Of a DNA stretch of 64,000 bases, positions 1 through 11,779 are shown in pieces. The DNA comes from Rhododendron vialii (lineage: Eukaryota; Streptophyta; Magnoliopsida; Ericales; Ericaceae): NCBI RefSeq assembly GCF_030253575.1, contig NC_080561.1:3959001-4023000 (forward strand), written 5' to 3'. Within the stretch, counting starts at the first letter, position 1, and every line of letters begins with the position of its first letter. Below the pieces are notes generated by a model, which saw only the letters and a list, made by a program, of their open reading frames with translations, had not been told where the DNA came from and did not search any database. A program made the translations under genes and the position numbers.

Positions 1-377
1 GACTTGTGGGTTGCTAATAACAAATTGATGGTCATCCCATGGTTTCCCGTCTCCTAGGTTTTGGAATAGAGTTGGAATATATAGCAGTGATTGTAGAGTA
101 CTGATGAAACGGTTGAAGAGAGATCGATGCAGTAGAAGAAAAGATGTGGTAGCTGATCGAAAAGATGTACAGTAGCTAGTTGCGCCGGCGCAGGAATCCA
201 AATACTCTATTTTCATCGATACCTCTCTATTTAAGAGTACCAAAATATTACTAAAATTTTCCAAAAAGAAGACTTAAAAGATTCTCCTATCCAATTCAAG
301 CCAATTTCAACAGAAACTTTACAACATCGTAACAATGGAGATTCACACAAATAAAGAAGATAAATCAAACTCTCAAT
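1..377. other. Left flank, no gene seen
   Basis: No open reading frame with recognisable content, RNA gene or element end is visible here. The stretch ends at the target duplication of the hAT-type element that starts at 378. Confidence 0.5.
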
Positions 378-880
378 TAGGCCTGTCAATGGACCGGATC
401 TAATCCGGATTCGATCCGAAAAATCCGATCCGGATCCCGATCCGATCCGAAAAATCCGGATCCGATAAAGTCGATCCGATAATCCGAATCCGGTAATTCA
501 ATACGGATCCGGATCGGATCGGATTAAATCCGTTATCAATCCGAATCCGAACTTTATTTTTTTAAATTTTTAAATTTTTTTAAAAAAAATAGTAATTTAA
601 AAAAAAATGTTTAAGAAGTTGTATTTTTTTTTTTTTCGGAAAATATTTTTTTTTTGAAAAAAAAAAATTGTATTTTTTTGAAAAATATATATTTTTTTTT
701 TGCTAAAATTTTTGAAGTAAAAAAAGTTTCCAGTTCGGATTCGGATCGGATCCGGATTTTTCGGATCCGGATTACCACTATCGGATTTGAGTCTTATCGG
801 ATCTGGATCGAATTGGGTTTTATCAGATCCAGATCCGGATCTGTCGGATTCGAATCGGATCCGGTCCATTGACAGGCCTA
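378..880. mobile_element. hAT-type non-autonomous element (MITE)
   Basis: The ends are inverted repeats: TAGGCCTGTCAATGGACCGG on the left and its complement on the right (CATTGACAGGCCTA). They are flanked by the near-identical 8-bp repeats CTCTCAAT (370-377) and CTCTCAAC (881-888). An 8-bp target duplication is the hAT hallmark. The interior is an AT-rich core between arms packed with GGATCCGAT/ATCCGGAT motifs, probably subterminal transposase-binding repeats. No transposase is encoded; open frames here are composition artefacts. One mismatch between the target duplications suggests moderate age. Confidence 0.8.
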
Positions 881-2388
881 CTCTCAACACCTTTTATCGT
901 CCACCAAACACATCACGGCAAAAACTGCATATACACATACTAGAAGAAAACCCAAAAAGAAAAGAAAAAAAAAATCACGAGACTCCGTGCAGAACTAGTC
1001 TTTTGACGGACGAATAACAGGTAACGCAAATGTCAATACATCCTGTTGGAACATTTTTAATAAAATAAATGTAAATATTAATTATGTTTATATTATCATC
1101 CTCATTATTCTTCCGTTACACAATTATGTTTATATTAAACCAAAATCGGTTACAAGATTAAAGGGAATTAATTTATGATTGTTATTATGTCGATATTAAT
1201 ACCTACAAGTGCGATGTTATGGAAAATAGAGAGATTTTTACCTCTAAGTATAGAAAAGTGACACTTAATTCCCATTAAGGAGAGATGGAATTCTTAATTA
1301 CAAGGTCTACTTTTACAAAAATACATTTTCCATTAATGAAAGTATCACCCTTGGGTTTTATGGTACCGTAGTACCCTTGGGAACCTTAGGATTTTTGGGT
1401 ACCTTAAGGTTTTAGGTTTTAGGATATCCTAGGGTTTAAGCTCTTTCATAGAGCCCTGAAGTTTAAGTTTAGACACTTTCATAGAGGTTTTAGGGTGTAT
1501 TTTCCTATTATAGGGTTTTAGTAGTTTAAACATTTTCATAGGATACCTTAGGGGTTAAGCACTTTCAGTATTTAGGGTTTTAGACACTTTCATAGGGTTT
1601 TAGTATTTCGTTAATTAGAGGAGACTTGGTGGACCTAGAGGTAAAATGCCAATAGAGGAAGCATATGGAGAGTATACACAAAAAATGAAAGAGAGTTTCA
1701 GAGTATTCATAAACTATTCTCTATAGAATTGGGCAACTCGGTTCGTGACTCATTCAAATGATCTCTCGGTGGTCGTGAACATTGGATGAGGAATGCTTGT
1801 GAGCTCTAGGGTTTAATATTCTTGGGGCTAGTACACTCCGGTGGAACCTTCACGAGGAGAGGAATATTAGCCTTAAGACAGTGATTAGCTACATGACTCT
1901 CATTCTCACAGGTAACATATTTCCTACTTTCTTTACTTGTATATATTCTCTCGTATCTACTTGTTGAGTTTTTAGGTTTATGTGTACCGATATATGACTT
2001 ATAACAAACTCGCAGACCTGTTATATATATGTGAAATTGTTTATCTGTGAATCCAGAGTAACACGGCTACGAAATTGTTCATATGAATAAAAATAAGACA
2101 ATTTCGCAAACCTATGTATGATAATTTTCCAGTGCAACGGAATGAGAACTGATCAGTTCAAGACCTTTGTATGGTAATTGTTCAGTGCTAAGGAATGAGA
2201 ATTGCACATTTTTTAACTGATGTGTGACGTATTCAAAGCTATCTAGATCTTAAATCTGGATTTTATATCCGCATTATATTTTCTTCTACATGAAACAAAT
2301 TCGCAGAGATGCCTCATTGCATTATGCTATAATAATCCAATTTCTAAACATCTCAAACATCATTATCTACAATATACAAAGAAAAGAA
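881..2388. other. Intergenic; degenerate TAGGGTTTTAG repeats
   Basis: No gene is supported. Positions about 1345-1610 hold a degenerate series of GGGTTTTAG/CCTAGGG words interleaved with CACTTTCATAG, spaced about 45-60 bp apart. It resembles a decayed minisatellite with telomere-like words, not a true telomere array. The remainder is unremarkable AT-rich sequence. Confidence 0.45.
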
Positions 2389-2590
2389 CATCAACACAGG
2401 GGCCCAATTAACTCTCCTGGAATACAAATTACAGTGTTTTGGATAAACTTTTTTGTATAGAAATTCAATTTTCTCGAATATTAGTTTCAAAGGCACTAGT
2501 TAAATGGCATAAATTAGCCTGATCGAATCAAAGACTAGTAGATCATCAACACAGGAGCCCAATTAACTCTTCTGGAATACAAATCAGAGA
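2389..2590. repeat. Dispersed direct repeat pair of about 40 bp
   Basis: Two copies of a block beginning CATCAACACAGG and running through CCCAATTAACTC to GGAATACAAAT occur at about 2389-2430 and 2546-2588. They lie downstream of the F-box gene on the minus strand, possibly in its old 3' flank. No function is visible. Confidence 0.5.
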
Positions 2591-2778
2591 TTACATCACA
2601 GCAATAAGAAGTGGATAACAAAACAGAGCAATGAAGGCAAATCAAAATTGTAACTTCGTAGAGGTAACTAGACTAAGATGTAAATTAAAACATGATTAAT
2701 CCTTAACGGGAATTTTACACACTTTTTTAAGACCGGCCGGTAAATCACTCGTAAATCAATGGACCCTAAACGTAGTTA

Positions 2779-3017
2779 GGCTCCGGTCCAGAAACCTTCT
2801 TAAAAAATAAGCAGCTTATTTTACATTTTCAAATTCAAAAATAATGTAAATAAAAAATATTTTTTTGATTTTTTTTGTTCCGTATAAAAGATCTTGATAA
2901 GATCTATTAAACAAGATCTATATTGGTAGGAAAATTATTTGTGTAAATACATTATTTTTTAGCTTAAAATTGTCTTTTTAAAAAATAAGTACTTATTTAA
3001 AGTTCTGGAACGGGGCC
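2779..3017. mobile_element. Tourist-like MITE (PIF/Harbinger type)
   Basis: A 239-bp element with inverted ends GGCTCCGGTCCAGAAAC and GTTCTGGAACGGGGCC (complement GGCCCCGTTCCAGAAC), flanked by TTA at 2776-2778 and 3018-3020. A 3-bp TTA duplication is diagnostic of PIF/Harbinger MITEs. The interior is AT-rich with AAATAAGTACTTATTT palindromes. A second copy in the opposite orientation lies in pieces at about 5121-5318 and 6577-6618. This copy is inserted in the last exon of the F-box gene and supplies its stop codon. Confidence 0.8.
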
Positions 3018-4780
3018 TTAAAAGATAACCTGGTCCATGGACCCCCATCGTTGAGCATAAAATGCTCGGGCATATGTTTCATGTGCAGCGGAGGAATAGT
3101 TGCCAAACCGGACCCCTTATATTCAAATGCTTTAAGGTGCAAGAGACTGATTTGAGGATTCTCGAGTCCTTCAACCCCAATTAAATTGAGAATCTGCAAA
3201 GATGGGAAGCAACTGTTCACCTTGTCTAGGTTTTCATCATCTAGTTTTACGAATGCAAGTGTCAAACTAGTGAGCTTGAGCATTGGACTACTCAAGCCAT
3301 TGGTTGACAGCCATGCATTCTTCAGCACTAATTCATGCAAATTTTTGCTGCCTGCATATAGATAGAAGAGGACGAAAAAGTATTGTTTAGATACATAAAG
3401 TAACAATGCAAGTGTTCTAATGCTGAATTTGGAGCACAATTACCAAGAAGTTTGTGATTTTATAAATGAAAGTCAACGTTTTTCAAACAAATTCTACGCT
3501 AAATCAACAATTAAAGTGATAAACATGGAAAAGTAGCAAACTCTTCCATATTCTGCAGCCAATGCCTGAAAATCAAACTCATTTTGCATAATTAAATTTA
3601 AAAAAACTTCATAGAAGCACCACTCGTGCCATTCTAAAATGCATAAACAAGAATCAACTTCTCTCAGCCAAATTCTAGGGCTAAGCCAATATTCTACCCG
3701 AAAAGGTACAATATATTCCGAAGTTCCTAAAACATAGAGCCTAATTCAAATTTTTCTGCAAACATAGAGCCTAATCCAAACAACTTTCTTTCCTAGAATT
3801 AAATTAGAAATCAGTCGAAGTTATAGTAACTCAATCAATATATCCCTGCAGATACGAGAAAAAATTATTCTTCTGAATAAGGGATAACTCTTTAATTTTT
3901 ATAAATTTATTTTTGACACGAGGACATGATGAGTTATCTTTGTAACCTATTTATGTCAATAGATAAAATTATCTTTGTAGTAATTCGGTTAACAGTTTTT
4001 TTTGTTCTCTATGGAGTATTATTAGAACAAATGCATATACAAAATCATATCGTGATATTGAGATTGTGATTTGATTGTAATTGATTACAATTTTTTTATA
4101 ATTAGGATGATTTTCTTCCCTAGTTAGACTCTTTTCTCTTGTATAAATAAATGTCTCATGTTTCATATTATTTAAATCAATAAAATATTTCTTCTAAGAC
4201 ATCACACTTCCAAAAGAAAAAACATAAATCTAAGAGAACCATTTGTAGATATAAACAAACGCGCAAGTAGTAACTTACAGTGAAAAGAAATCAAAGACAG
4301 AACCTCCGACCGTTTCCGACGAGAATGCCCCCGGTAATCCGAAATCGAAAGCGAAGTCAACCCTCCACGTACTTCTCTCAACCACCCGCCCACAAAACTT
4401 ACTGCCGTCAAATTCAGATCGTCCACTTTTACATCTAAGCACTTATGGTTGGCCCGCTCCTCCACGCCGATCGAGATGGAATGCACGTGTTTGAAGCTCA
4501 AAATGAACTTCGTTGCGATTTTCTTGAACGGAGTGATTGGTCGTCCGGAGTTGGTGTAGCGGTCCAAGGAGCAGAGGAGGTTGACTGATTGGACTTCAGT
4601 GGAGATGTCGGAGAAGGTTTTCGAGACGATTCGGCTGCGGGCGAGGTGATCTGGGGGGAGTCTACTCAGGATGTCGGCGTTTAGCTCTACAGGTAGGTTG
4701 TATATATGATGAGAGGGAGAGGGAGAGGGAGAGGGAAAGGGAGAGGGCGAGGTGATTGGCAGCGCAGGTAGGTCGTCCAT
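2993..4780 (-). CDS. F-box/LRR-type protein, two exons
   Basis: Exon 1 runs 4780-4279 and exon 2 3351-2993. The donor (CACT|GTAAGT) and acceptor (ATATGCAG|GCAGC) join in phase 1, restoring one frame of about 286 residues. After a low-complexity Pro/Ser stretch made by a GAGAGG repeat near the start, residues about 28-60 give an F-box (NLPVELNADILSRLPPDHLA). Later residues show LRR-like segments (LHELVLKNAWLS, LTSLTLAFVKL, FPSLQILNL). F-box proteins bring substrates to SCF ubiquitin ligases; the substrate is unknown. It is short for the family (usually 350-500 residues). The last dozen residues and the stop come from the MITE at 2779-3017; without it the frame would have closed a few codons later anyway. 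The intron is 927 bp. Whether it is still expressed is uncertain. Confidence 0.7.
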
Positions 4781-5120
4781 GAGAGAGAGAGCTTGCTTTG
4801 GGATGAGCTCTGGGGTTTATTATTTTGAAGATGCGTACAAGAACTGAATGAAATTGTTCCTCTTCTTTTCAAAGACTTCTGAGGTCCCTAAGAACGGGGA
4901 AAAAAAAAAAAAAAACAAACACTATGGTTCAGTAATGAAATATTTGCAAAAATTATTCGTAACAAACAAAGATTTCACATAGCGAGTGAAATCAACAACA
5001 GAACCAAGGGTTTATATACAGATCCAACAAACTATTTAAAAGAGAGTATATAAAATTGCTGTTTTTCCAGTTTTTCGAAACACATCGATTGTTGTTCACA
5101 GAAAAAGGTTTCTACCCGCT
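4781..5120. other. Upstream region of the F-box gene
   Basis: This lies immediately 5' of the minus-strand F-box gene. It contains an A-rich run at about 4899-4915 and no recognisable gene. No clear TATA element was identified. Confidence 0.4.
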
Positions 5121-5642
5121 CCGCTCCGGAACTCATATTAAGTATTTATTTTTTAAGAAGGCAATTTCAACCTCAAAATAATGTGTTTACGCAAATAATT
5201 TTCCTACCAATATAGATCTTATTTGATAGATCCGATCAAGATCTTTTATATGGTGCAAAAAAAAATTTAAAAAAATTTCATTTACATTATTTTTTAGTTT
5301 GAAAATGTAAAATAAATAGGGATGGCATTCGAGGTGTTCGGGCCCGATCCCCAAAACCGATACGCTACCCATATCCGCCCTCGATAACCGAACGGGGAGG
5401 GGGGAATTGAACCATAACCAAACCATTCGGTTTTCGGGTAATCCTCGAACCGAATGGGTAACCGAACCGAATCAACAAAGGAGAAAAAAAACCAACATTT
5501 CAAGAAAATTTCAATTACAGATTCAGCACACACACACACAGAAATTAACTAGAGACGATGAGTCAACTGGACCCGAAAAAGTGTAACGGCGGACTGCACA
5601 CTAGCCTGCAAAAACCGAGTTATAGAGTCGATGAGAGACGAG

Positions 5643-5643
<1 letters not shown>

Positions 5644-5696
<53 letters not shown>
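5644..5696. repeat. (GA)n microsatellite
   Basis: About 25 uninterrupted GA dinucleotides inside the nested element, with shorter GA runs to 5880. Confidence 0.9.
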
Positions 5697-5701
<5 letters not shown>

Positions 5702-6121
5702 CTACCTTCAATCGTACAGGCTATGGAGTTATGCTTCTACCGATCGTACGAGCTATGGAGTTATGCTTCTTCTACCTTCAATCCAAATGGAGAGAGAGAA
5801 AGAAACCTCGGATCGGAAATCGAACGAAGAGGGAGAGAGAGAGAGCGCTCGAGCTCTAAGAGAGAGAGAGAGCTCTTTAGGCGTGGAGACCAGAGGCGAG
5901 AAAGGGTAAAAAGGCGTTCTAGTTGATGTGAACCCTAGTTACCTACTCACTGATTAAATATATCAATGATTATCACAATTTAGGTCCTTAGACCTTAACA
6001 CATGCAACAAGCTGGTTCCTAAAATTTTTGGAAGTTTGCACTTCCACCCTTGGTCACTTTTATTATATATATTTATACATGTATGTGTGTGTATATATGT
6101 ATATATATGTATAAACAAATA

Positions 6122-6392
6122 CTCCCTCCGTCCCTTTTTAAGTGTCTTGCTTCGTAATTCCAACTTATTAAAAAGACATCATCATTATACCTTTCACATT
6201 AACTTTTTCCTCCACTTTCCCTACTTACCCATCATCATTACACTTTTACTCACTTACTTTTTAAAATGGAATCTACTTTTAGGGACAAAATAGACAATTC
6301 ACCAACTTTTACCTACTAACTTTACAAAATGGACACTTATTAAGGGACAGCCCAAAATGGAATACCGGACTATAAATAAGGGACGGAGGGAG
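6122..6392. mobile_element. Stowaway MITE (Tc1/mariner type)
   Basis: The ends are CTCCCTCCGTCCC and GGGACGGAGGGAG, flanked by the dinucleotide TA at 6120-6121 and 6393-6394. Length is 271 bp. This is the classic Stowaway structure, with no coding capacity. It lies inside the element that splits the MITE at 5121-6618. Confidence 0.9.
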
Positions 6393-6699
6393 TATATATT
6401 ATGGTTTCGGTTCGGTTCGGTTCGGTTCAGGGATCGGTTCGGGGGGTCTGCTAAACCATACCCGCACCGATACCCGTTCGGTTATCCAAGGCCTCAACTA
6501 TACCCATACCCACGGGGAATTTTTCGGTTATTGTTCGGGGAAAATTTTCGGTTACGGTTCGGGTACCCATCGGTTCAGTTAAGCTGCTTATTTTTTAAGA
6601 ACATTTTCGAAACAGGGCCTAATATTTGTTAAAATATAAATACTGATTGTTCTACATCGGATTGGACGTACTATTTTCCCGAAACAATTTTCGAGAATT

Positions 6700-7630
6700 A
6701 CATTTAATCGTTTTGGTATTTGCTTAGATTCTGAACGAATATCCGTCAGAGTATTCTGAAAAAACTGACACGGTCACAATCATCTACAAACAAACACAAA
6801 CATTATATAAATCAACTCGTAAGAGGGTTTGAGATCTCACTCTCGTGTGTTAAAGAGAGGGGGCGTAGGTTGGACGAATACGATCTGCCTCTGAAAAACT
6901 CGAAGGTGGAGTTCTTGTTGCCGTGTAGGGTTCGCAATCGGAGGGAGGGTGATGCCGGAGTTTCTGCGCCTGATGGGATTTGGAGATGGACGGAGAATTT
7001 GCTGGGTGGAGGAGATGTGGGTTCTGTGGAGAGTCGGTTACGAGGATCAGAGGGGGGTGATGCTGGAGGAGGCGTCTAAAAGTGGAGAGTCGGTGAGAGG
7101 AGAAAAGGGGTTGTGTGCGGCTACGGTGAGAGGAGAAAATAATAGGGTTAGATTCTGAACGAATATCATTAAATCGTTTTGGTATTTGCTTAGATTCTGA
7201 ACGAATATCCGTCAGAGTATTCTGAAAAAACTGACACGGTCACAATCATCTACAAACAAACACAAACATTATATAAATCAACTTGTAAGAGGGTTTGAGA
7301 TCTCACTCTCGTGTGTTAAAAAGAGGGGGCGTAGGTTGGACGAATACGATCTGCCTCTGAAAAACTCGAAGGTGGAGTTCTTGCTGCCGTGTAGGGTTCG
7401 CAATCGGAGGGAGGGTGATGCCTGAGTTTCTGCGCCTGATGGGATTTGGAGATGGACGGAGAATTTGCTGGGTGGAGGAGATGTGGGTTCTGTGGAGAGT
7501 CGGTTAGGAGGATCAGAGGGGGGTGATGCTGGAGGAGGCGTCTAAAAGTGGAGAGTCGGTGAGAGGAGAAAAGGGGTTGTGTGCGGCTACGGTGAGAGGA
7601 GAAAATAATAGGGTTCTGTTGGGAAGCCAG
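6700..7630. repeat. Tandem direct duplication, period 466 bp
   Basis: The block starting near TTTAATCGTTTTGGTATT (6703) recurs from about 7169 with an offset of 466 bp and only a few substitutions, for example CGTAAGAGG versus TGTAAGAGG. Each copy carries the same G-rich open stretch (about 6870-7155 and 7336-7610), containing GGAGATGGACGGAGAATTTG. That could be a duplicated first exon or pieces of an element; no family was recognised. The very high identity suggests a recent event. Confidence 0.8.
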
Positions 7631-8436
7631 AAAAGAGGAATAGTCAGGGTATTTTGGTAATTTTTGTCCTCTGCAGGGGCCTACATGGAATGCTCTGTTC
7701 TGAGTGTGGCTTTTTTAGGCTTAGCTTTTTTAGCCGAAGTAGCGTGGCTTTTTTAGCCAGAATTAGCGGGAAAGCTGACTCAATTTTTTAGCCGAACAGC
7801 CTCTAAGGCCGCGTTAACTAGATTATTTTTTATCTTTATTCAAAAAAATTCGTATTTGTGAGTATTTTGTTAATTTTTTTGGAGATTATTATATCGTCGT
7901 GACAAGAAGAATTTAAAAAGTTAAAAATTATGATTGAAATCCAAAATAATTTTTGACCTTTTAGATTACTCTTGTTATGATGATGCAAAAATCTCCAAAA
8001 TATTGACGAAAAATTAACAAATATAAAAAAAATTAAATAAAAATAAAAAAATAAGCCAATTAACTTAATTAGCCAAACGGAGCCTAAGCCTGTAGAGACA
8101 GATTTTAATACTAATTTTATACATACAGATATAGCTGAAGAAGTCGTTAGGTAGTATTGTTTATTCAATGATGAAGCGTAGTTTGGACGCATAGAGTTTC
8201 TCTCTCTAGACAGACTTTTCTCTCATGTTCTTCTCTTCTTCTCCTACGCTCTCATCTTTATGGTTGTGAGGTGGTTGTATTAGCAATAATTAATTTTAAT
8301 TATGTTTTATTACAAAATTTATTTACGAAAAGCACTGCTTTTGAACAACAATCACTGTAGCTTTTGAAAAGTGAACACCGTGGCTCTAGAAAATTCTTTT
8401 ACTAGACACATTGCTAGCCCATGAGTTCTTTTCTAA
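7631..8436. mobile_element. Old MITE-like repeat and flank
   Basis: Positions about 7805-8093 form an AT-rich repeat ending AGCCAAACGGAGCC. A related shorter copy occurs at about 9485-9662 (ends GGCTTATTTAGCAGAACGG). Both share the core ATGATGCAA/ACGATGCAATAATC followed by AAATTAACAAATA-type sequence. Ends are too decayed to define target duplications. No gene is seen between the 466-bp duplication and 8436. Confidence 0.5.
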
Positions 8437-9216
8437 AGCCATCCACAGTGGTATAATCAAATGCCAATTGTTTTTAAAGTTAATAATATTGGTGCAAAAG
8501 ATTACTCACAATTGTATAATCAAACTTAGCAGCATACTTAGAAATAATCAAATTTTGGGCTTTGGATAACCAAAACTAACAACCTTTTTCAATAATCAAA
8601 ATTTGTGGATCCTACACCACATAAGTTAACTAGTTCCAAAATTTGTATACACATGTGTTTCAACTAGTATTTTCTTCTTCCCTTCTTCGCCCACTCTTTT
8701 TTTTTTTTGGTTAAAAAAATAAAATTGAAGAATAAAAATTTTATGTAGCCAAGCTTTTTCGCTACTCTATATCTTTTTCACTTCGCCAACAAATTATTTC
8801 TCTTTCTTTTCCTCCAAAAGTGAAACTCATATCTCTCGATCATTTACAATTCAATCCATCGTCGCCGGATTAAGGTGTTTCACTCTTTTTTCCTGTTTCT
8901 ACTACCCACTCCCGAAAAAAAAAAGAAGGAAAAAATCATAATAGGAGGCAAGGAAGTCACCGATTTTTTTTTCAAAATTAAGAAAGGGAATCGATATATT
9001 TTAACTCATAAAAAACGTAAATGGAGGGAAGTGAATGACGGGAAACAGGGGGGAGAGAGAATGAAATTGTAGTGGACCCCATATTTTGATTATAGACTAG
9101 AAGTGACCATTGTGAAATTTAACATTGTTAAGCTTAACAACCTCTTAAGTGAATAATCAAAAGCTGATGTGTCAGCTTTTGGTTATCATTTTTTGATTAT
9201 ACCACTGTGGATGGCT
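8437..9216. mobile_element. 780-bp Tourist-like element (PIF/Harbinger derived)
   Basis: The terminal inverted repeats are about 25 bp, perfect or nearly so: AGCCATCCACAGTGGTATAA on the left and TTATACCACTGTGGATGGCT on the right. TAA is duplicated at 8434-8436 and 9217-9219. The end sequence resembles that of the autonomous Harbinger element at 41586-45946 (GAGCATCCCCAATGG), in keeping with the superfamily. There is no transposase; the small frame at 8875-9072 is not gene-like. Confidence 0.85.
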
Positions 9217-9219
9217 TAA

Positions 9220-10159
9220 ATAAATAGAGTTAATTCTTAGCCGGTCCTAATATTGAATTTCATAATCCACCAAGTTCTATGGGTAAAAGTGTAATGCTCG
9301 CTAAGTCTTGTGGGTGTGGTGGTGGTTAATCGTAAATTTAGACAGAAATTAACATTGTTAATAATAAATTTAGACAGAATTTAACATTGTTAATCGTGAC
9401 AACGGTGGTGGTGGTGGTTATGGTGGCGACATGGTGGTGGTAGTCATTGTGGTGGCGGTGGCAGTGGTGGTGAGGTGGTGGTGTTGGCTTATTTTTGTCT
9501 TTATTCAAAAAATAGGTTTCGATCGTAATTTTTTACTTTTTAAATTCTTCTTTTCATGACGATGCAATAATCCTAAAAAAACTGATGAAAAACTAACAAA
9601 TACGAAAAAAAATTGAATAAGGACCAAAAAAAATAGCCACTTGGCTTATTTAGCAGAACGGTAGTTTTTTCTCGGTCAATGATAATGTCACTCCCCTTTT
9701 CTCTTTTTGTTAGGTGAATTTACTAATTTATCCCTCAATGCAATAAACTTTCACAAAATACATGAATTATTGTGTCAATTCATACGCTACAAGATAAAAA
9801 GGGCAATGGTATTGGTAAAAAAAGAAGGGACATTTATCATTCCCTTTTTTTAAACTCAATTTTGTCTGTGTTATCGCCAAAAAAGTCTCCGGCCAACTGC
9901 ACATATTGGCCACTTAACCTACCGCATCGCTACGTTGCGGTGGGGCCCATCATTAAAAAAACGCAGAAAAAAATAGTAGTTAATGATTTCTCCCAAATCA
10001 AAATCCTGCGCCTTTTATGAGGAGTGAGAGGGGTACTACGGCGGCTCGAACCCAGGTTCAGTTAGGAAAACCACCACGAGTGCCGGGGAGCTCAGAGCTT
10101 TGGTTCTTGCGCCTTTTGGTTCCACGAGAGAGATCTGGGGGCGGTCACCGCGCCTCACG
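9220..10159. other. Intergenic with (GGT)n tract and old repeats
   Basis: A GGT-rich imperfect microsatellite lies at about 9400-9487, followed by a decayed MITE-like repeat (9485-9662) related to the one at 7805-8093. On the minus strand near 10043-10052, GGTTCGAGCC resembles a pol III B box, but no convincing A box or tail accompanies it. No gene is supported. Confidence 0.4.
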
Positions 10160-10520
10160 TAGGACAGGAATTTAGGAGATTTCAATTATATGAAAATTTT
10201 ATTTTGAGAATTATTTATTTTAAGAATTCTTTTCTTAATGCCGTTTGTTTAGGCATATTTTTATCAATCTTGTAATTTTGTTAGTCTTGGTTTCCAAGTA
10301 TTATTTTACTTACTTTTGGTCTCCATTCTAAGTAACCTTATTATTAGGACTCATGCTAGTATAAATAGGGGTGTAAGTTATTCAATTTTAAGTTTTAATT
10401 AATAATATTTCAGAGTTTCTTTCTTTTTTCATTGTGCGCAAGGTTTGTTTGTGGCTACGAGTTGTTTATCTCATTAGGATTAGTATGCTAACTAGTCTAT
10501 TGTGAATTCCGCTACGTCAA
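10160..10520. mobile_element. Probable LTR remnant (fossil)
   Basis: The composition is that of a plant LTR: a TATA-like word in GTATAAATAGGGGTG, then TTCAATTTTAAGTTTTAATTAATAA, then a pyrimidine-rich stretch. No internal coding domain adjoins it and no partner LTR was found, so it is a broken remnant of an unassigned LTR element, likely old. Confidence 0.35.
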
Positions 10521-11779
10521 CCGCTATCGAGCCCCATCACCACCTCCGACCAACACGTACGCAGCTCCAATCCGTCGACCACCTCCACCTCGTGAGAATC
10601 GCCAAAACCGACATGCACGATTAAATCACGACACACTTCAAATTTTGACATGAATCCATTTCGGCATAAAGTGGCAACATATTTCCTGATGAAGATTGAA
10701 TATAAAATCATCTAAAGCGGAAATCAAATTTTTACATATATGATTCATACATAAAAATTCCCAAATAAGTACAAAAAAATAATACACCTTGCAAAATGAG
10801 AATGCAAGAACAAGAATGTAACTTTCATAAAAAGTCAGGAGTAATTTCATCTTTCAGTACGTAGGAAAAAACGATCATGCAAAACCTTCTTCCATGTTGA
10901 TTTTCAAAATATGTCTTTATATATAGTTTGGTACTGAGAATAAATTATGAGAGAAATTTTTTTAGTTCGGGTATCGTTGTACCATTTAGTGTGGGAAGAT
11001 ACTGTCTTTAGTAAAACGACGCTATAACACACCTTGAAGTTTTTTTCTGTTTCATGTTTCAAAGGACAGACGACACCATTTTCCAGTTCAAGAAAACAGA
11101 TTTGTGTAACAATCTAAAGAGCATGCTTATTTCTCTCATTTGACCCAAAAAAAAAAAAAACACATGCTGACTGACACATGCGACAATTTTTACAGTTCCA
11201 GCTTCTTTCATTTTTTCGAATGCCATCGCTAGAAGAAAATATAGAGATTCAAATTTTTACCAAACCAAAGAGAGAAGATAAAACAAGAGTAAATAAAGAT
11301 TCGTGGCTTATGCTATGGGTTACAAGAAAGACTTGTTTCCTGGAAGTAGAATTGCTCGAATCCACATGAAGGCAAATTAGGCCTCGTTCCACTAATGTTA
11401 CAGTATTATTTTTAAATATTTATTTTATGTTTCACGAGACAGGCCATTCTCTCATATTATATCACTTTCAATTAAAAATAAATATTTATTTAAAAAATAA
11501 GTAACTTATTTTAATGAATATAATTTGGGTTATTCGTGTGAGACCCAATCCAAGCTTCAAGTTTAAATTTAAAATTCAGGATTCTAAATTTCTGAATGAG
11601 AAATTACAAGATTGGATCAATCATTTACACATCCAATTGAATTGATTTTTTGCACTACCACTCGAAAAAGTCTCTTAAAATTAATAAATGGCTCTCGGGT
11701 TATTCGTTGAGATCCAAAAGTGGGCCTCAAAAGCGATTGTACATTTTCGGTACCCTTGGCATTTTGTGATACTTCAATA
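10521..11779. other. Intergenic, no gene seen
   Basis: AT-rich sequence without supported genes. Positions about 11380-11520 (GGCCTCGTTCCACT to AAATAAGTAACTTATTTT) resemble a badly decayed copy of the Tourist-like MITE at 2779-3017. Confidence 0.4.

Larger units (their letters stand above)
5121..6618. mobile_element. Nested insertion: Tourist-like MITE split by a 1.26-kb element
   Basis: Positions about 5121-5318 match the MITE at 2779-3017 in reverse orientation up to AAAATGTAAAATAA. The rest of that MITE (AAGCTGCTTATTTTTTAAG to CAGGGCC) resumes at about 6577-6618. Between them lies foreign sequence starting AGGGATGGCATTCGAGG, with repeated ACCGAAC/GGTTCGG words at both ends. This resembles the subterminal repeat style of the hAT elements in this window, but no clean terminal repeat pair is left. 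The insert contains a GA tract (5644-5696) and a Stowaway (6122-6392), so three insertion layers are stacked. Reading frames at 5558-5926 come from the GA tract and are not genes. Confidence 0.65.

Noticed and set aside
5558-5926. Arginine/glutamate-rich open frames
   Set aside because: They are created by the (GA)n microsatellite inside a transposon.
10020-10130. Possible SINE on the minus strand with a B-box word
   Set aside because: GGTTCGAGCC alone is weak; no convincing A box, tail or target duplication was found.
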